NCBI GenBank assembly: GCA_031216915.1
Contig: CM062292.1
Coordinates: 204,249,262 to 204,313,261, forward strand
Origin: Pictodentalium vernedei
Taxonomy: Eukaryota; Mollusca; Scaphopoda; Dentaliida; Dentaliidae
Direction: 5' to 3'
DNA: 64,000 nucleotides
A program made the translations under genes and the position numbers. Below, one piece after another: positions 47,662-58,880 of the stretch (positions within the stretch are counted from its first letter, which is position 1; each line of letters begins with the position of its first letter). The notes beneath the pieces are model-generated. The model was not told the DNA's origin, ran no database searches, and saw nothing but the letters and a program-made list of their open reading frames with translations.

Positions 47662-47903
47662 TTAACCCTTTACCTAACATGAACAACAGACGACACTTGC
47701 AAACAAAATTCTTGAATAACTATTTTTTTTCATTTTTTATTTCAAAAACATAGGTTATGACCCCTCTTTGGAGCGAGGTCGTTCCAAAGAGGGGTCATAA
47801 CCTATGTTTTCGAGACAAAAAAAGAAAAAAATAATGCAAATTAATTGGCGATTTTTGTGAATAGCGCTGCCGGTTTTGGCCGTTACGTTGGGTAAAGGGT
47901 TAA
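47662..47903 (-). mobile_element. Family A hairpin MITE, intact, inverted
   Basis: TTAACCCTTTACCTAACATG at the left, CGTTACGTTGGGTAAAGGGTTAA-type end at the right. The palindrome arms TATGACCCCTCTTTGGAGCG and CGTTCCAAAGAGGGGTCATA are nearly perfect. Reverse orientation confirms that the element has distinct left and right arms. Confidence 0.88.
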
Positions 47904-47934
47904 GACGTCGTTGATGATGTACTCTCGAATGATA

Positions 47935-48105
47935 TTATTCATTTTTTTTTCAATTATTGCTTAAAAAAGATGCTTCATGACCTCGTATTCGAACTGACTG
48001 ATTGAGGTCGTTCCAATGAGGGGCCATGAGCTATGTTGTGAGGCCAAACTTGAAGAAAATGATTTAATTCGAATGGCGATTTTTGTGAACGGTTATAACC
48101 ATTAC
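47935..48105 (-). mobile_element. Family A hairpin MITE, decayed, inverted
   Basis: It lies 32 bp beyond the intact copy. GAGGTCGTTCCAATGAGGGG and CATGAGCTATGTTGTGAGGC keep one arm, then GAATGGCGATTTTTGTGAA. Confidence 0.65.
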
Positions 48106-48869
48106 ACAAGATCACAAAAGTCGCATTTTTCTTGATCAGGTCGCGATCAGATCGCGCCAAATTTATTTATTGTTTACTGTCACCATGGATACGCACCGTT
48201 GTCTGCTATTGTTGGTGATTCTGTGCGGTGCTATCAATAGCGGTTTCTAAAAAATAAACGTCCGGTCGTTCTTTGTTTCTCGTAAAATATTATTAATCCC
48301 TTGATTTACATGGACTTTCGTCATAATACATATGTTACATGGATACATTTCCATACAAGATATAATAAATATGTTACATGACATTTAGCTGGCTGATACA
48401 TATAAGTTATCTCGATCATGTTAACAATCGGATCGCAACTCGACCTGACGTCGAATCTGATACAAATTACAGGGCATGCACATGGTCATGATAATACATC
48501 TATCTAACAATCACATTACATAAAACCCGTTTCCCCATTTTTGAGTTTAAATTGGGTTGAACTTGGTCAAAATTTTGAATTTCAGAAATTATATTCTAAT
48601 GCGTATTAACAATGCATATATGTGATAGTGCGGCGTTACCGGAAATTGAATCTGTCTGATACGGAATCCGAACGGAGGTAGGGGGGGGGGGGGGAGACTG
48701 ATACAAACGTTTTTGCCGAGTTTTGGGGAGAAAATGAAGTTCTTAGATGAATTTGCACACAAGAAAATGAGAGTTCAGGTGAGGCTTCGCACGTTTGAGA
48801 TATACGTTGGATGACCCCGGTGGGTGTTTATATCAAATCACGGAATTCCATTTCACGGAATCGGATAAG
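48106..48869. other. No gene seen; G14 tract
   Basis: AT-rich with a G run at about 48680-48693. Confidence 0.4.
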
Positions 48870-49940
48870 AATCTCACTTACGGAATTTCTTTTGGAGAAT
48901 CCCCTTTTGGAAAACGTCCGTGGCTAAAGAATCCCTTTTTTCTGAAATGAGTCGAAGAGTCATATGTGGAGTCACTCGATGGGATTCGAGTCGTTCGAGC
49001 AATCGGAGATAGTTAGCAAGCCTGTAGTAATGATACAAGTCAGTCGTAATCTTACAGGGCTGTAACTGGTGCAGTGGACTATAGTATTAGTTTAATACAT
49101 TCGATCATAGGACAGCTAACTGTTGGTAGAAGCCGATGGTAAGACTACTTGTATAGAAGTTGTATACGAGTTGTATAGGAGCTTGGAGTCCCACTTATGG
49201 AATCCCTTTTGTGGAACCCCTATATAATCCGCTTTTGCGAAACGTCGGTGGTTATAGAACCCCTTTTTATAGATTATATAGAATTGGATGACAATAAAGG
49301 CAAATCATAGGACATATAGTTGAAAATTGAAGCGCCGATAAGATTACCTGTATAGGAGCTAGGAGCCATATGGGAGCTAGGAGCCATATAAGAGCTGTAT
49401 ATGTACCCTGTCATAGGTACCCTGTCATAGGTATCCTCAAATACCCGTATGTGCCTATGTGCTAGTGCACAATGTATCACATTGTGCGTTTTTACATAAG
49501 CACATATCGCCACATCTAGCATGTGCTACATGTAATGCGTACACATCACATTAACACATCTAGCGAAGTCAGAATACTTATGGAACAAGGTAGTAATGGT
49601 ACAAGACTGCAAGGATGTAAGAAGACTACATAGAATTAAATGGCTACAATAGAGCCAAACCATAGGACACATAGTTGAAGATTGAAACCGTCGATAAGAC
49701 TACCTGTATATGAGATAGGAGCCTTATTGCAGCTAGGAGCCATATAGGAGCTGTATAGGAACCCGGTCATAGGTATCCTGAAATACCCGAATGTGCCTAT
49801 GTATTAGTGCACAATCTGTCACATTGTGCATTTTCACATAAGCGCATATCGACACATCCAGCATGTGCCTATGTGCTACCTGTAATGTGTACACATGACA
49901 TAAACACATCTAGGGAAGTCATAATACTTAGTCTAAAGCA
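48870..49940 (+). repeat. Degenerate tandem units of about 320-360 bp
   Basis: The blocks 49280-49580 and 49640-49935 align along their length (ATCATAGGACATATAGTTGA, GATAAGATTACCTGTATA, GTGCACAATGTATCACATTG, CACATCTAGC). An older pair, with ACTTACGGAATTTC and ACTTATGGAATCCC headers at 48877 and 49193, precedes them. Internal short repeats GGAGCTAGGAGCCATAT add a finer period. Confidence 0.75.
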
Positions 49941-50029
49941 GATAGAACCCATAACATGGGTAGAATGGGCCTAGGAATGATGAGAATAAGCTATAGTAAG
50001 ATCAGGATAGACAGAAGAAAACGAGGATT

Positions 50030-50390
50030 CTGAAAAAAATCCGAACGAAAAAACTACTTTTGTACAAAGGAACGCGCCTGTTATTGGAAAAAGTAAAAAA
50101 TGGGGCTCCCGTCATGTCCGTTTTGGTAGTTTTGGGTGTTTTTTTTTAGTCATTTGGGGGATTGTCGGGTTGTTTGTGGTAATTCTATGATGTAAAACTA
50201 CTCTTATACAAAGGAATGCGTCCGATAGCACTCCGTGCTGCTATTATAATTAAGATTCTTGAAAAATCCGTATCAAATAAAGTCGTTTTTGGTGATTTGG
50301 AGGCATTGTCGGGTTGTTTAAGGAAATTATATTTACTCCTGTTCAATCGAACATACCCTCTGAACATACTCCCATCTTATTGTAGGCCTT
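50030..50390 (+). repeat. Imperfect direct repeat pair
   Basis: AAAACTAC-TTGTACAAAGGAA near 50048 and AAAACTACTCTTATACAAAG near 50195, followed in each by a TTTGG...GGGATTGTCGGGTTGTTT block (50155 and 50300). Spacing is about 147 bp. Confidence 0.6.
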
Positions 50391-51033
50391 TGGGTAAAAT
50401 AGCATAGAAACCAAGATGGCGGCCTTCAGTATACAAAATGGACGACAGAAACACGTATCATCCTAACAACACGCGCTGCGCATGCGCACTAACACCACGT
50501 ATCACTACGAGGGTGACGTCACAAGGTGACCGCTCACGTGGGTTACCATGACAATACAACATGGTGCCGGTGGGTCACGTGACATGACGTCACATCCGGA
50601 GTCATCCACTGAGGTCATCCTACCTATACCTCCAACATGCGAGACATTCTACTCCTGATATGAACTCTCGTTGTCTTATATAGAAATGTATCAGCCAGCT
50701 GCACGCAGTGTAACTCATAATATCAGTGGGTCGAGATTCATGAATAAACTATCGGCTTGTTGTTGAAGTTCATTGTTTAATGGGGATTAACGACACTTTC
50801 AACTGCCAGGGTCGCAACCAGTCGGGAGAATATCGCGGAATCTGATCGAAAGGCGAAAAACAAGCGAAATCATCAACACGGGTTCAATGTTCTCGCCTTT
50901 CTTTCCAACTGGTGAGATTCTACAGTACTGTGGAGAGAAAAGCCGATATATACTTAGGACCGGATCACGAGCCTGTCGAGATCCGAACGAAATTCCCCGA
51001 CCGCTTTTGTGATCATAATATTGTGAGAGGTTA
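50391..51033. other. No gene seen
   Basis: GC-richer patch near 50410-50620 with ACGTCACA words and no exon recognised. The minus-strand frame at 50799-51086 is unremarkable and overlaps the MITE that follows. Confidence 0.35.
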
Positions 51034-51288
51034 CAGTACAGTCGCCGTGGATTTGTCGTAATCCACGAGTGGGCAGTGATATCCACGCATACGTTTACCA
51101 GGTAATAAAAATCATCAGCAGCAACATTTTAATTAATGTAGCACCGGGTTGTACCCGGACAATCCGGTGCCTCATTAATTGAAGTTTTGATGATTATTCC
51201 TATAATTGGTGTTTGAAATCCAATGCTATTGCGTCCGAGGAGATATTTCCCACCCGTGGAAAGTGATCAGTTCACGACGTCCGTACTG
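51034..51288. mobile_element. MITE E, full-length copy
   Basis: CAGTACAGTCGCCGTGGAT at the left and CACGACGTCCGTACTG at the right. The centre is AATTAATGTAGCACCGGG with its imperfect complement, an inner hairpin shared with the copy at 61.0 kb. Confidence 0.8.
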
Positions 51289-52327
51289 CAATTCATTTCC
51301 TTCTTAACTTCTACGCATTAGTACACCTATATTGCCCCCACAATAAATCTCTGAGAATAAAGAATAGTTTTGCTTCCTTCGAGGTCGAAACCCCAAAAGT
51401 CCACCACCAAGCCGAGCCATGTCGGATAGGATCTAACGGTGCGACAATTATTCTGCCTAGTGGCAGAAATTTATGGATTTCAACTTCGTATGGCTCTAGG
51501 GTTGTAAGTTGGACCGGTCAGTGGTGTGTTCCAGTACCTTTTTTCAGCCAGTCAACCCCTCCGATAACGAATTGTCACTCATGGCTGACAATTTTCGTCA
51601 TTTCCTCAGTTACGGGATAGTAGCTCACGTTAATTTCCTAAAGTAAATTTAGGGTAGTATAATAATACCAAATATCAACAGTGTGCGAATCGTGACATAT
51701 ATGTACAGACATTGTCCTTTCCATTAACATAAAAGTCTAAGGGGTGAAATTTGCAATTTTGTTCCGGGGAAGAACAAAAACTTAGCATTTTCTGTATAAA
51801 CATATCCAATAAACAAATAGCCCTAGTGGATAGGTAGTGTTGGCCATACCAATAAGTCTGTTGTATTCCAAACTACATAAAAATATAGTCATGGAGGTGA
51901 AGGGCGTGCCTGAACTCCCGTGGAATCACGTAAAATATATTTTGTTACTCCTTACTAGCCAACCGATCACATCACCTGATATAATGCACGAAAACAATTG
52001 GAGAATTATCTTATGTTTCGTTCTCCCCAAACATAGCTTTATTAACACTCACGAATATGCAATTCGCAGAAAAGTGCAATGCAGAAAAAAGGACGTTCTT
52101 AAGTATTTTAGTTTAGGTTAAATAATATTTATTTCCAACTTCAAATATACAAGTTACATTCAAATCAGTGTTGTGGATTCGACGGCAGGCTGAAAGCTTT
52201 TACAGGGTTGTCTCCACTTGTTAAATTCTCCATACACAGGACAAAGAGATAAATAAAAATATAGTTTTATCAAAGATAAATCAATAGCTTTTCCATTTTG
52301 TGAGTTAAAAGCACAGAGTTGAATGTA
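51289..52327. other. No gene supported
   Basis: The plus-strand frame at 51837-52121 (94 codons) is AT-rich and lacks known motifs. Nothing else was recognised. Confidence 0.35.
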
Positions 52328-52590
52328 TTAATCCTTTACGTAATGAATCGGTCGCATCCACTCGCATAATTTTCAAGTTAAGAGGTTGAAAAAAATATAT
52401 TTTCCAAAACATTTCAACGAAACCATATCATGTGACCCCTCATTGGAACGCGCTCGTCGAGCGCGTTCCAATGAGGGGTCACATGATACTTTGTTGTTCC
52501 TTTTTGTCAAACATTTAAAAAAAACAATAATTAAAGTAATATATGGTGGGTTAAACGCAGACTTTGCCTCCCATATCTGTACTGGGTGAT
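52328..52590 (+). mobile_element. Family D hairpin MITE, right arm decayed
   Basis: TTAATCCTTTACGTAATGAA at the left. The palindrome CTCATTGGAACGCGCTCG with complement is perfect, but GAGCTC has changed to GCGCTC symmetrically on both arms. The right side is disrupted, with no clear terminal TTAA. Confidence 0.8.
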
Positions 52591-52859
52591 GAAAACAAGC
52601 ATGCAGTATCGCTTAGGAAAACAAGTCTTATTTGGGGAATTGACAAATCCAACCAATGATCACCTTTGCAACCAGCGATATTTACTGGGAAAAGAAATCA
52701 TTTACTAAGCATCTTAAGAGGCATCAATTATATCTGAACTTAATTTTCGTCACAAAATAAATTCTAGCAGAACACGATGGTTCCTAACAATGAACATCAA
52801 TACGGAAGACAAGAGACCAGAGGCGCTGGTCAGCAAATGAACAAATGCACGCTAACCTC

Positions 52860-52975
52860 ATGAGGTATGGACATGAGTCGGTTTATTTCTTCTACTTCAA
52901 TCATCTTCCACCCGAAGGATAACCATCAGGCTGGAAGATGGTTGATGAGGAGGAAATAGACCAAACCGATCAAAA
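52860..52975. repeat. Foldback hairpin, CATCTTCCA arms
   Basis: TCGGTTTATTTCTTCTACTT then CAATCATCTTCCA pairs with TGGAAGATGGTTGATGAGGA then GGAAATAGACCAAACCGA across about 24 nt, with some mismatches. Confidence 0.55.
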
Positions 52976-53705
52976 CTGGAATTCATTGGCCGATTGCAAC
53001 TAACTTTATTTACATGTACAGCTAATCTGTTTCAGGAATGCTTGTATATTGACATATTTACGTAAGCTTTCATGTCTTTACTTAGTGTTTAATCATAAGG
53101 CATGTATATGGACAAGAGTGGAAGGGGAGATGTTCCCTAATTCTGTGAACCCATTCCCGGTACTGTCGCTTTGCAAGGGGCATTATGATCAGTAGAGATA
53201 TAAACAGTATACAGGTTCCTTGAATGCAACCATTCCGAAACAACTGAAAAGGAACTCTTTGAAAGGGAGTTTGGTTATCTTCGTATCACCCTGGGGTCAC
53301 ATGATAAGTACGTTTTTGGTTAAATGTAAACGATTAACCTTTAGTATAAAATATCGGCTATTCTGTTACTCAGGATCCCCAACGAATTTCTAACTTATAG
53401 TGAAACTTATGAAACAAGTTCCAAAGGCTCGATCCAGACCTAATTTACTGAACGAATTTCATAAAGTTCACTATAAACTGGGGACGATGTGAAGATTTTC
53501 TTTATCACTGGGTCCAAAACCCGATAACAGATATCTAAATGGGCTGAGACTCAACTAATTTAGAGACCTTTAATTACTTTGTTTAAAATGCGTTGCACAT
53601 TGAGCGTCCACTACAAAAACAGTCCCTGGTAATATTTTGATACTTCTGTTTCGTCGGAAATGTACCTTCGGAAGCCATTGTGCATAAGTATGTGACTTTA
53701 AACAC
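52976..53705. other. No gene seen
   Basis: Nothing recognised. Confidence 0.4.
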
Positions 53706-53708
53706 CAA

Positions 53709-53748
<40 letters not shown>

Positions 53749-54140
53749 AATTTATTTGTTCAACGACACTTTAACAACCAAGATCATACCGTGTTGGTGA
53801 CAGTTTTACGGCTGGAGGAAGCTGGAATACCCGGAGAGAAACACCGAGCAACGACGGGCAGCTGCCAGCTCCCCAACATCGTAACTCCGCACCGCAGCAC
53901 AGGCAGTGTTAGATTTGGTTGAAGACATGCGCACCTTCGACGTGCAGTACACCTTAGTTCACCGCGTCATCGTGCCCCCATGTGGACAATCGGGGTTAAG
54001 TGCCTTGCCTTACCCAAGGACACAACGCGGGAGTCCGAATCGATCGCTGAGACGGTCACCCATCCAAGGACTAACAGGGCTCGAGATTGCTTAACTTCGG
54101 TGATCTGACGAGAACCGGTTATCGCAACGCCACCGCGCCC
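53706..54140 (-). mobile_element. 5S rRNA-headed SINE, second copy
   Basis: On the minus strand the head is CCGGTTCTCGTCAGATCACC, GAAGTTAAGCAATCTCGAGC and GTTAGTCCTTGGATGGGTGA. This is closer to canonical 5S rRNA than the 13.1-kb copy and covers the A block, intermediate element and C block. The shared SINE body follows, then a 40-bp (AAAT)n tail at 53706-53747. It begins GGGCGCGGTGGCGTTGCG before the 5S part, as in copy 1. The frame inside at 53906-54094 is not a gene. Confidence 0.9.
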
Positions 54141-54696
54141 TATTATTTCCCCTTGAAAGGGGGGGGGGGGTGCAAAAACATTAATAATGTCTTACTAACA
54201 AAATAGCACAGAGAAGGTGCTTGGTCCCATATGGAAAAAATATGTTTGGGCCCGTAAGTCTGATATTCTTCATCAAAAACGCACCACTCACACTCCAGGC
54301 CCTTAGCGTAAACGTTTTTTAATCGGAAGTGTTTTTTATTCAAGAAATATCACAACATCAAAACAGCAGCGCACAAAACAGAAACCGCTTTGCCAAAATG
54401 AATGAAAACACCAAAACTGTATTATGGAATCACAAGATGCTGTTTACAGCACTTTGGTATATTTTTTTTATCCAAATATTATTTTTCTTCAGATCTTTTC
54501 TTAGCCATGTTGACCATGGCACCGAGGATATGAACTACATGGATAACTCGTACAGTATCCTGAAAAAGATAATAATAGATTGCAATCAGTTAAACAAGTG
54601 TTTAGTATTACAGTTATACAGTACAGAAAGAGTGAACTGTCTTTAAACGTTTCAACCCTCACGCTATGAATGCCATCTTTTATACCTTACATTCTA
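54141..54696. other. No gene supported; G tract
   Basis: A run of about 12 G lies near 54160-54171. The plus-strand frame at 54329-54646 (105 codons) has a hydrophobic middle (FTALWYIFFIQILFFF) but no known domain, start context or splice signal that I can support. Confidence 0.35.
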
Positions 54697-54953
54697 CAGT
54701 ACGTGGAGAGTGTATTATCACTAAATCACCCGCAGAGTGGAGATTCCACCCAAGCAATAATTGCAAATTTGCTGCAAAGCATAACCAGCACAAGCAAAGT
54801 TTCAGCCAATGGACCTCCGGGTTAAACCCGGAGGTCCATTGGCTGAAACATTGCTTGTGTTTTTTGTCGATGTGTACACAATTTGAAAGTTATATCTTGG
54901 GTGACAACCCCACTTCGCGGGTGATTTAGTTACAATCCACTCTACACGTACTG
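54697..54953. mobile_element. 257-bp MITE J with TA duplication and 33-bp central hairpin
   Basis: Ends CAGTACGTGGAGAGTG and CACTCTACACGTACTG are inverted, flanked by TA. Inner blocks AAATCACCCGCAGAGTGG and CCACTTCGCGGGTGATTT also pair. The centre CAAGCAAAGTTTCAGCCAAT then GGACCTCCGGGTT is followed by A and its complement with one mismatch. Confidence 0.85.
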
Positions 54954-55019
54954 TACGTTGAAAGTCTATCTTGTATTTGGGAAGAGGGTCAGTAATAATT
55001 TAACCCTACAGCCATTTGG

Positions 55020-55250
55020 TTCTGTGGGATTTTACCCTTAACCATAAAAGGCAGACGACACTTGTAAACAAAATTTTTGAATAACTATTTGGTTTAATTT
55101 GTTGCGTCAAAAACATAGCTTATGGCCCCTCATTGGAATGAGTGGTCATAAGCTATGTCTTTGAGACAAACAATGAAAAAAACTAATAAATTTGAATGGT
55201 GATTTTTGGGAATAGCTGAATGTTAGATCTGGAACGGTTAGGGAATCATG
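55020..55250 (-). mobile_element. Family A hairpin MITE, decayed, inverted
   Basis: GGCAGACGACACTTGTAAAC, TTTTTGAATAACTATTT, and CATAGCTTATGGCCCCTCAT with partial complement follow the family in reverse. End sequences are decayed. Confidence 0.7.
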
Positions 55251-55445
55251 TAGTAGGTTAACCGTTTCGCTATAACAGTTCTGTTAACGATTAACTGCCC
55301 ATTACTTTGGCGCAGAGATCATGGACATAAGCGATATGGTTAAATCGCGATAATGTAACCAGAACTTAGACATCTTTCCTACTAATTGATACTGAGATAA
55401 TGGTAATTTACTCAAATACTGAGGCCTGTTCATCAGGCCCGAGTA

Positions 55446-55787
55446 GGGGCGCGGTGGCTCAGTGGTTACGGCATTTGGACTTCAAACACGTTTCGATCCC
55501 CGCCAGCGGTAAATGCGTTGTATCCTTTGACAATCCCGACTGTCCACGCGAGACCACGGTAGCGTTGTGTACTAAGGCGTACTGCAAGTCGATGGTGCAT
55601 TAATTTTGTCTCCAGCCAATGCTAACCTTGCTGGTGAGGTGTTGGTACCTTGGGTAGTCTGACAGTTACTCGCTGTTGCTCGGTGGTTCTCTCCCGGTAC
55701 TCCAGCCTCCTCCACAGTAAAACTCCCCGACATGAGATGACCCTGGCTATCGAAAGTGTCGTTAAATCCCAATAAACAAATAAATAA
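55446..55787 (+). mobile_element. tRNA-headed SINE with perfect 14-bp duplication
   Basis: The head GGGCGCGGTGGCTCAGTGGT (A-box) and GTTTCGATCCC (B-box) leads into the common body and an AATAAACAAATAAATAA tail. ATCAGGCCCGAGTA occurs at 55432-55445 and 55788-55801. The exact duplication suggests this is one of the younger insertions here. Confidence 0.92.
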
Positions 55788-55849
55788 ATCAGGCCCGAGT
55801 ATGTTCATATTCACTCAAAATAGTTGATTGGAGTTAATTTTTAACCCAA

Positions 55850-58800
55850 CTGATTGTAGATTACAGTTCATACTACATTTTAATGCCCCTTCTTTTGTGC
55901 AAACCCAGCTTCTCATACTATTTTTAAACATCCAATGAGCAATTACATTACCAACTGTTGTTACCATTTTCTTTCAAACTGTGTCATGACTGCTGCTCAG
56001 AAGCCTTATTGCGGCTTATACACATTCTGAAAACCTCGTGAGGGCCTAACTAACATGCATTATTGATACCAGTTGAACCTTTATCCCAATGCCCGCTTTT
56101 ATGTGCAGATATATCATATTGCTTTCGTGTAGTTTAATATCCAAGCATATCCACAGCCACACGTTAAAATACCCCCCCCCCCATTAGTAAAAATTTCTAC
56201 TCTCATATACCTGTTTAACGCCATGTGTATATTTGTCAAACTTACCGTTTGATCCCAAACTGGGCCATGGCTGCTGCTGAGCAGCCAGTACGCAGTTTGG
56301 GCACCAAATGCAAACAACGTGAGTGCCAAATCATAATGGAAAAATGAAAATACCCACTACAGCCTACAGTCCATGCACTGTACTCTGGGACATGGCTGCT
56401 GCTGAGCAGCCAGGACGCAGTTTGGACACCTAATTAAAACAACGTGAGTGACAAATCATAATGGAAAAATTAAAATACCAACAACAGCCAACATTTCCAT
56501 GCACTGTACTCTGGGACATGGCTGCTGCTGAGCAGCCAGGACGCAGTTTGAGCCCCAAATGAAAACGTATATATCCAAGCATATCCACAGCCACAAGTTA
56601 AAATATTCCCCCATTAGTAAAAAATTATGTTCCCATATACCTGTTAAACGCCACGTGTATATTTGTCAAACTTAACGTTTGATCCCAAACTGGGCCATGG
56701 TTGCTGCTGAGCAGTCAGGACGCAGTTTGGGCACCAAAATGAAAACAACATGAGTGCCAAATCTTAATGGAAAATGAAAATACCCACTACAGCCTACATT
56801 TCCATGCACTGTACTCTGGGACATGGCTTCTGCTGAGCAGCCAGGAAGCAGTTTGGGCACCAAATGAAAACAACGTGAGTGCCAAAACATAATGGAAAAT
56901 GAAAATATCCACAACAGCCTACGTTTCCATGTACTGTACTCTGTGCATCCATATTATTTCGCTTCGCGATTTACCATTATTATAACACCATCCACAGGTT
57001 AAATTATTCTTTCTTCAAGTGAAATCAGTTTCTCATTTCGTTTTTGAAATATCTCATGAACACCTTCACAATAAACTGGCCCCACTGTTTGTTTCTGAGC
57101 TGTGGCTTGATTGTGCGCGAGTAGCCATGGTGAAGTTCGTGCTCACAATGGAAACCCAGTGAGTGGCGTAACCATTCTTGAAAAGTGACACCCAATTCAA
57201 CCTACTTTTTAATGTGCTTCATTATGTACATTCTGATTATCTGGCTGTTGTGTATCTAATCATATCCCTAAATTATCAACGACATCACTCAGCCCACATC
57301 CACAACCCTGTGGAATACCACAGGCACTAATATATTCAACAAGCTTTTACAGTTTTTTTTATCTCAGTTGTTACAATTTGTTGGTGAGTGTTTTTGGGGG
57401 CACACTCCAACAAATTGTAATACGACATTCAGCTGGATGTGTTTTCTGGTTTGGACATTACTGTTACATTCAACACCGTATATTCTGTACATTTATTTTT
57501 ACATTGCTCTGGTGTATCTGAGTACTCAATATATCTCTACCGACACGTATGAATATCTTCTCTTTGGTGAAAATTAAATTCCTTACTCCCTTATTAACGC
57601 CACATCTCCTCATACACAACTAACTGGGTTTATCGTCTGTTCCCAAACTGAGGTGTGGCTGCTGCAAAGCAGCCACGGTGCAGTTGGTACACAAGCTGTA
57701 AACCATACGAGTGTTCCACCATATTGGAAAAGTGATACTCAGTTCAACCTACATTTTAATGCTTCACTTATTCTGTGCAGTTATACTATTTAGGTTTTGT
57801 GTATTTCCCAAATATGTCCCGTTCAAATATCCCTCCATTAGTGCAAACTCAGTTTCGCATACACCTAACGCCCAAAAAGTAATTACACTGCTCACTGGTA
57901 CTACCGATTGTTCTCAAACTGCAACATTTAGAGCCCTATAGTCTGTGCTTTACTGTATTGGAAAAGTGATACCCAGTCCAACCCACGCTTATTATGTGCA
58001 GCCACACTATTTTGGTTTTGTGTAATTGTCCAAATACGTTCCGTCAAAAAATCCTACCATTTTGTACAAACTCAGTTTTTCATGCCATTAACTAAGTATT
58101 TACCTTGCCATTCACTGGTGCTAATGTCTGCTCTCAAAGTGTGTTATGACCGCTGCTTAACAGCCACGTCGTGGTTAATGTACAAACTGAGAACCCCGTG
58201 TGTGTTCAACTGATATGGAACACTGATATCCAGCCCAACTATTATGGAATTCTGAAATTCAGTCGAACCTACATCAAATGCTCTCTCTTACGTGCAGACA
58301 TATTATCCTGCCTTCGAGTACTCCAATATCCAATTACATCCATAGCCTTCCATTACAATATCCTTACATTAGCAAAGATTCGGCTTCATACACCTCAGTC
58401 CTGTTAAACTCTGCATGTATAACTACTTAACTTACTGTACTGGTGTTGCTGTTTGTTCTCAGACTGCGGCATGGCTGCTGCAAAGCAGCCACGTAGCGGT
58501 TTATGCACTAACTGAAACCCCGCGAGTGCTCAACAACATGGAACACTGATACCTAGTGAACTTATACTTCAACGCCGTCTATTATTCGAAGTCATAATAT
58601 TTCGTTTGTGTACTCTAATGTCCTAATATACCCTCACGCCCAAATACCCCGTGAGTGCTCAACTAACCACGGAATACTGTTACCTAGTGAACGTATACTT
58701 CAACGCCGTCTATTATGCGCAGTCATAATATATCGTCTGCGTACTCTAATGTCCTAATATACTCAAACGCCAAAATGTGGCAATATCCTTTTCATTACTG

Positions 58801-58880
58801 AAAATTCAGTTCTTTCATACCTGCTAAACGTAACATGTATATTTACTTACCGGTGTTGCTGTTTGTTCCCAAACTGTGAC
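55850..58880 (+). repeat. 3-kb degenerate tandem array with conserved hairpin
   Basis: Each unit has the same order: CAACCTACATTTTAATGC, a TTATGTGCAG...ATATT block, CATTAGT-CAAACTCAGTT, AACGCC, TGTTTGTTCCCAAACTG, then the hairpin GGCTGCTGCTGAGCAGCC, then CAGTTTG...AACTGAAA and GTGAGTGC. The hairpin occurs near 56268, 56392, 56517, 56697, 56821, 57652, 58145 and 58470, spaced 124-125 bp in the compact part and about 300-500 bp elsewhere. A 430-bp higher-order unit links 56097-56330 with 56565-56760. Units are diverged, so the array is old. Open frames inside are chance. Confidence 0.85.
57369..57423. repeat. Small hairpin, GTTACAATTTGTTGG arms
   Basis: TTGTTACAATTTGTTGG with GTGAGTG pairs with CACTCCAACAAATTGTAATA across a short G-rich loop. 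It resembles the hairpins at 19852 and 37711. Confidence 0.6.

Noticed and set aside
54015..54140. 5S rRNA gene
   Set aside because: Only the internal promoter part of 5S is kept and it leads into the SINE body, so it is a SINE head.
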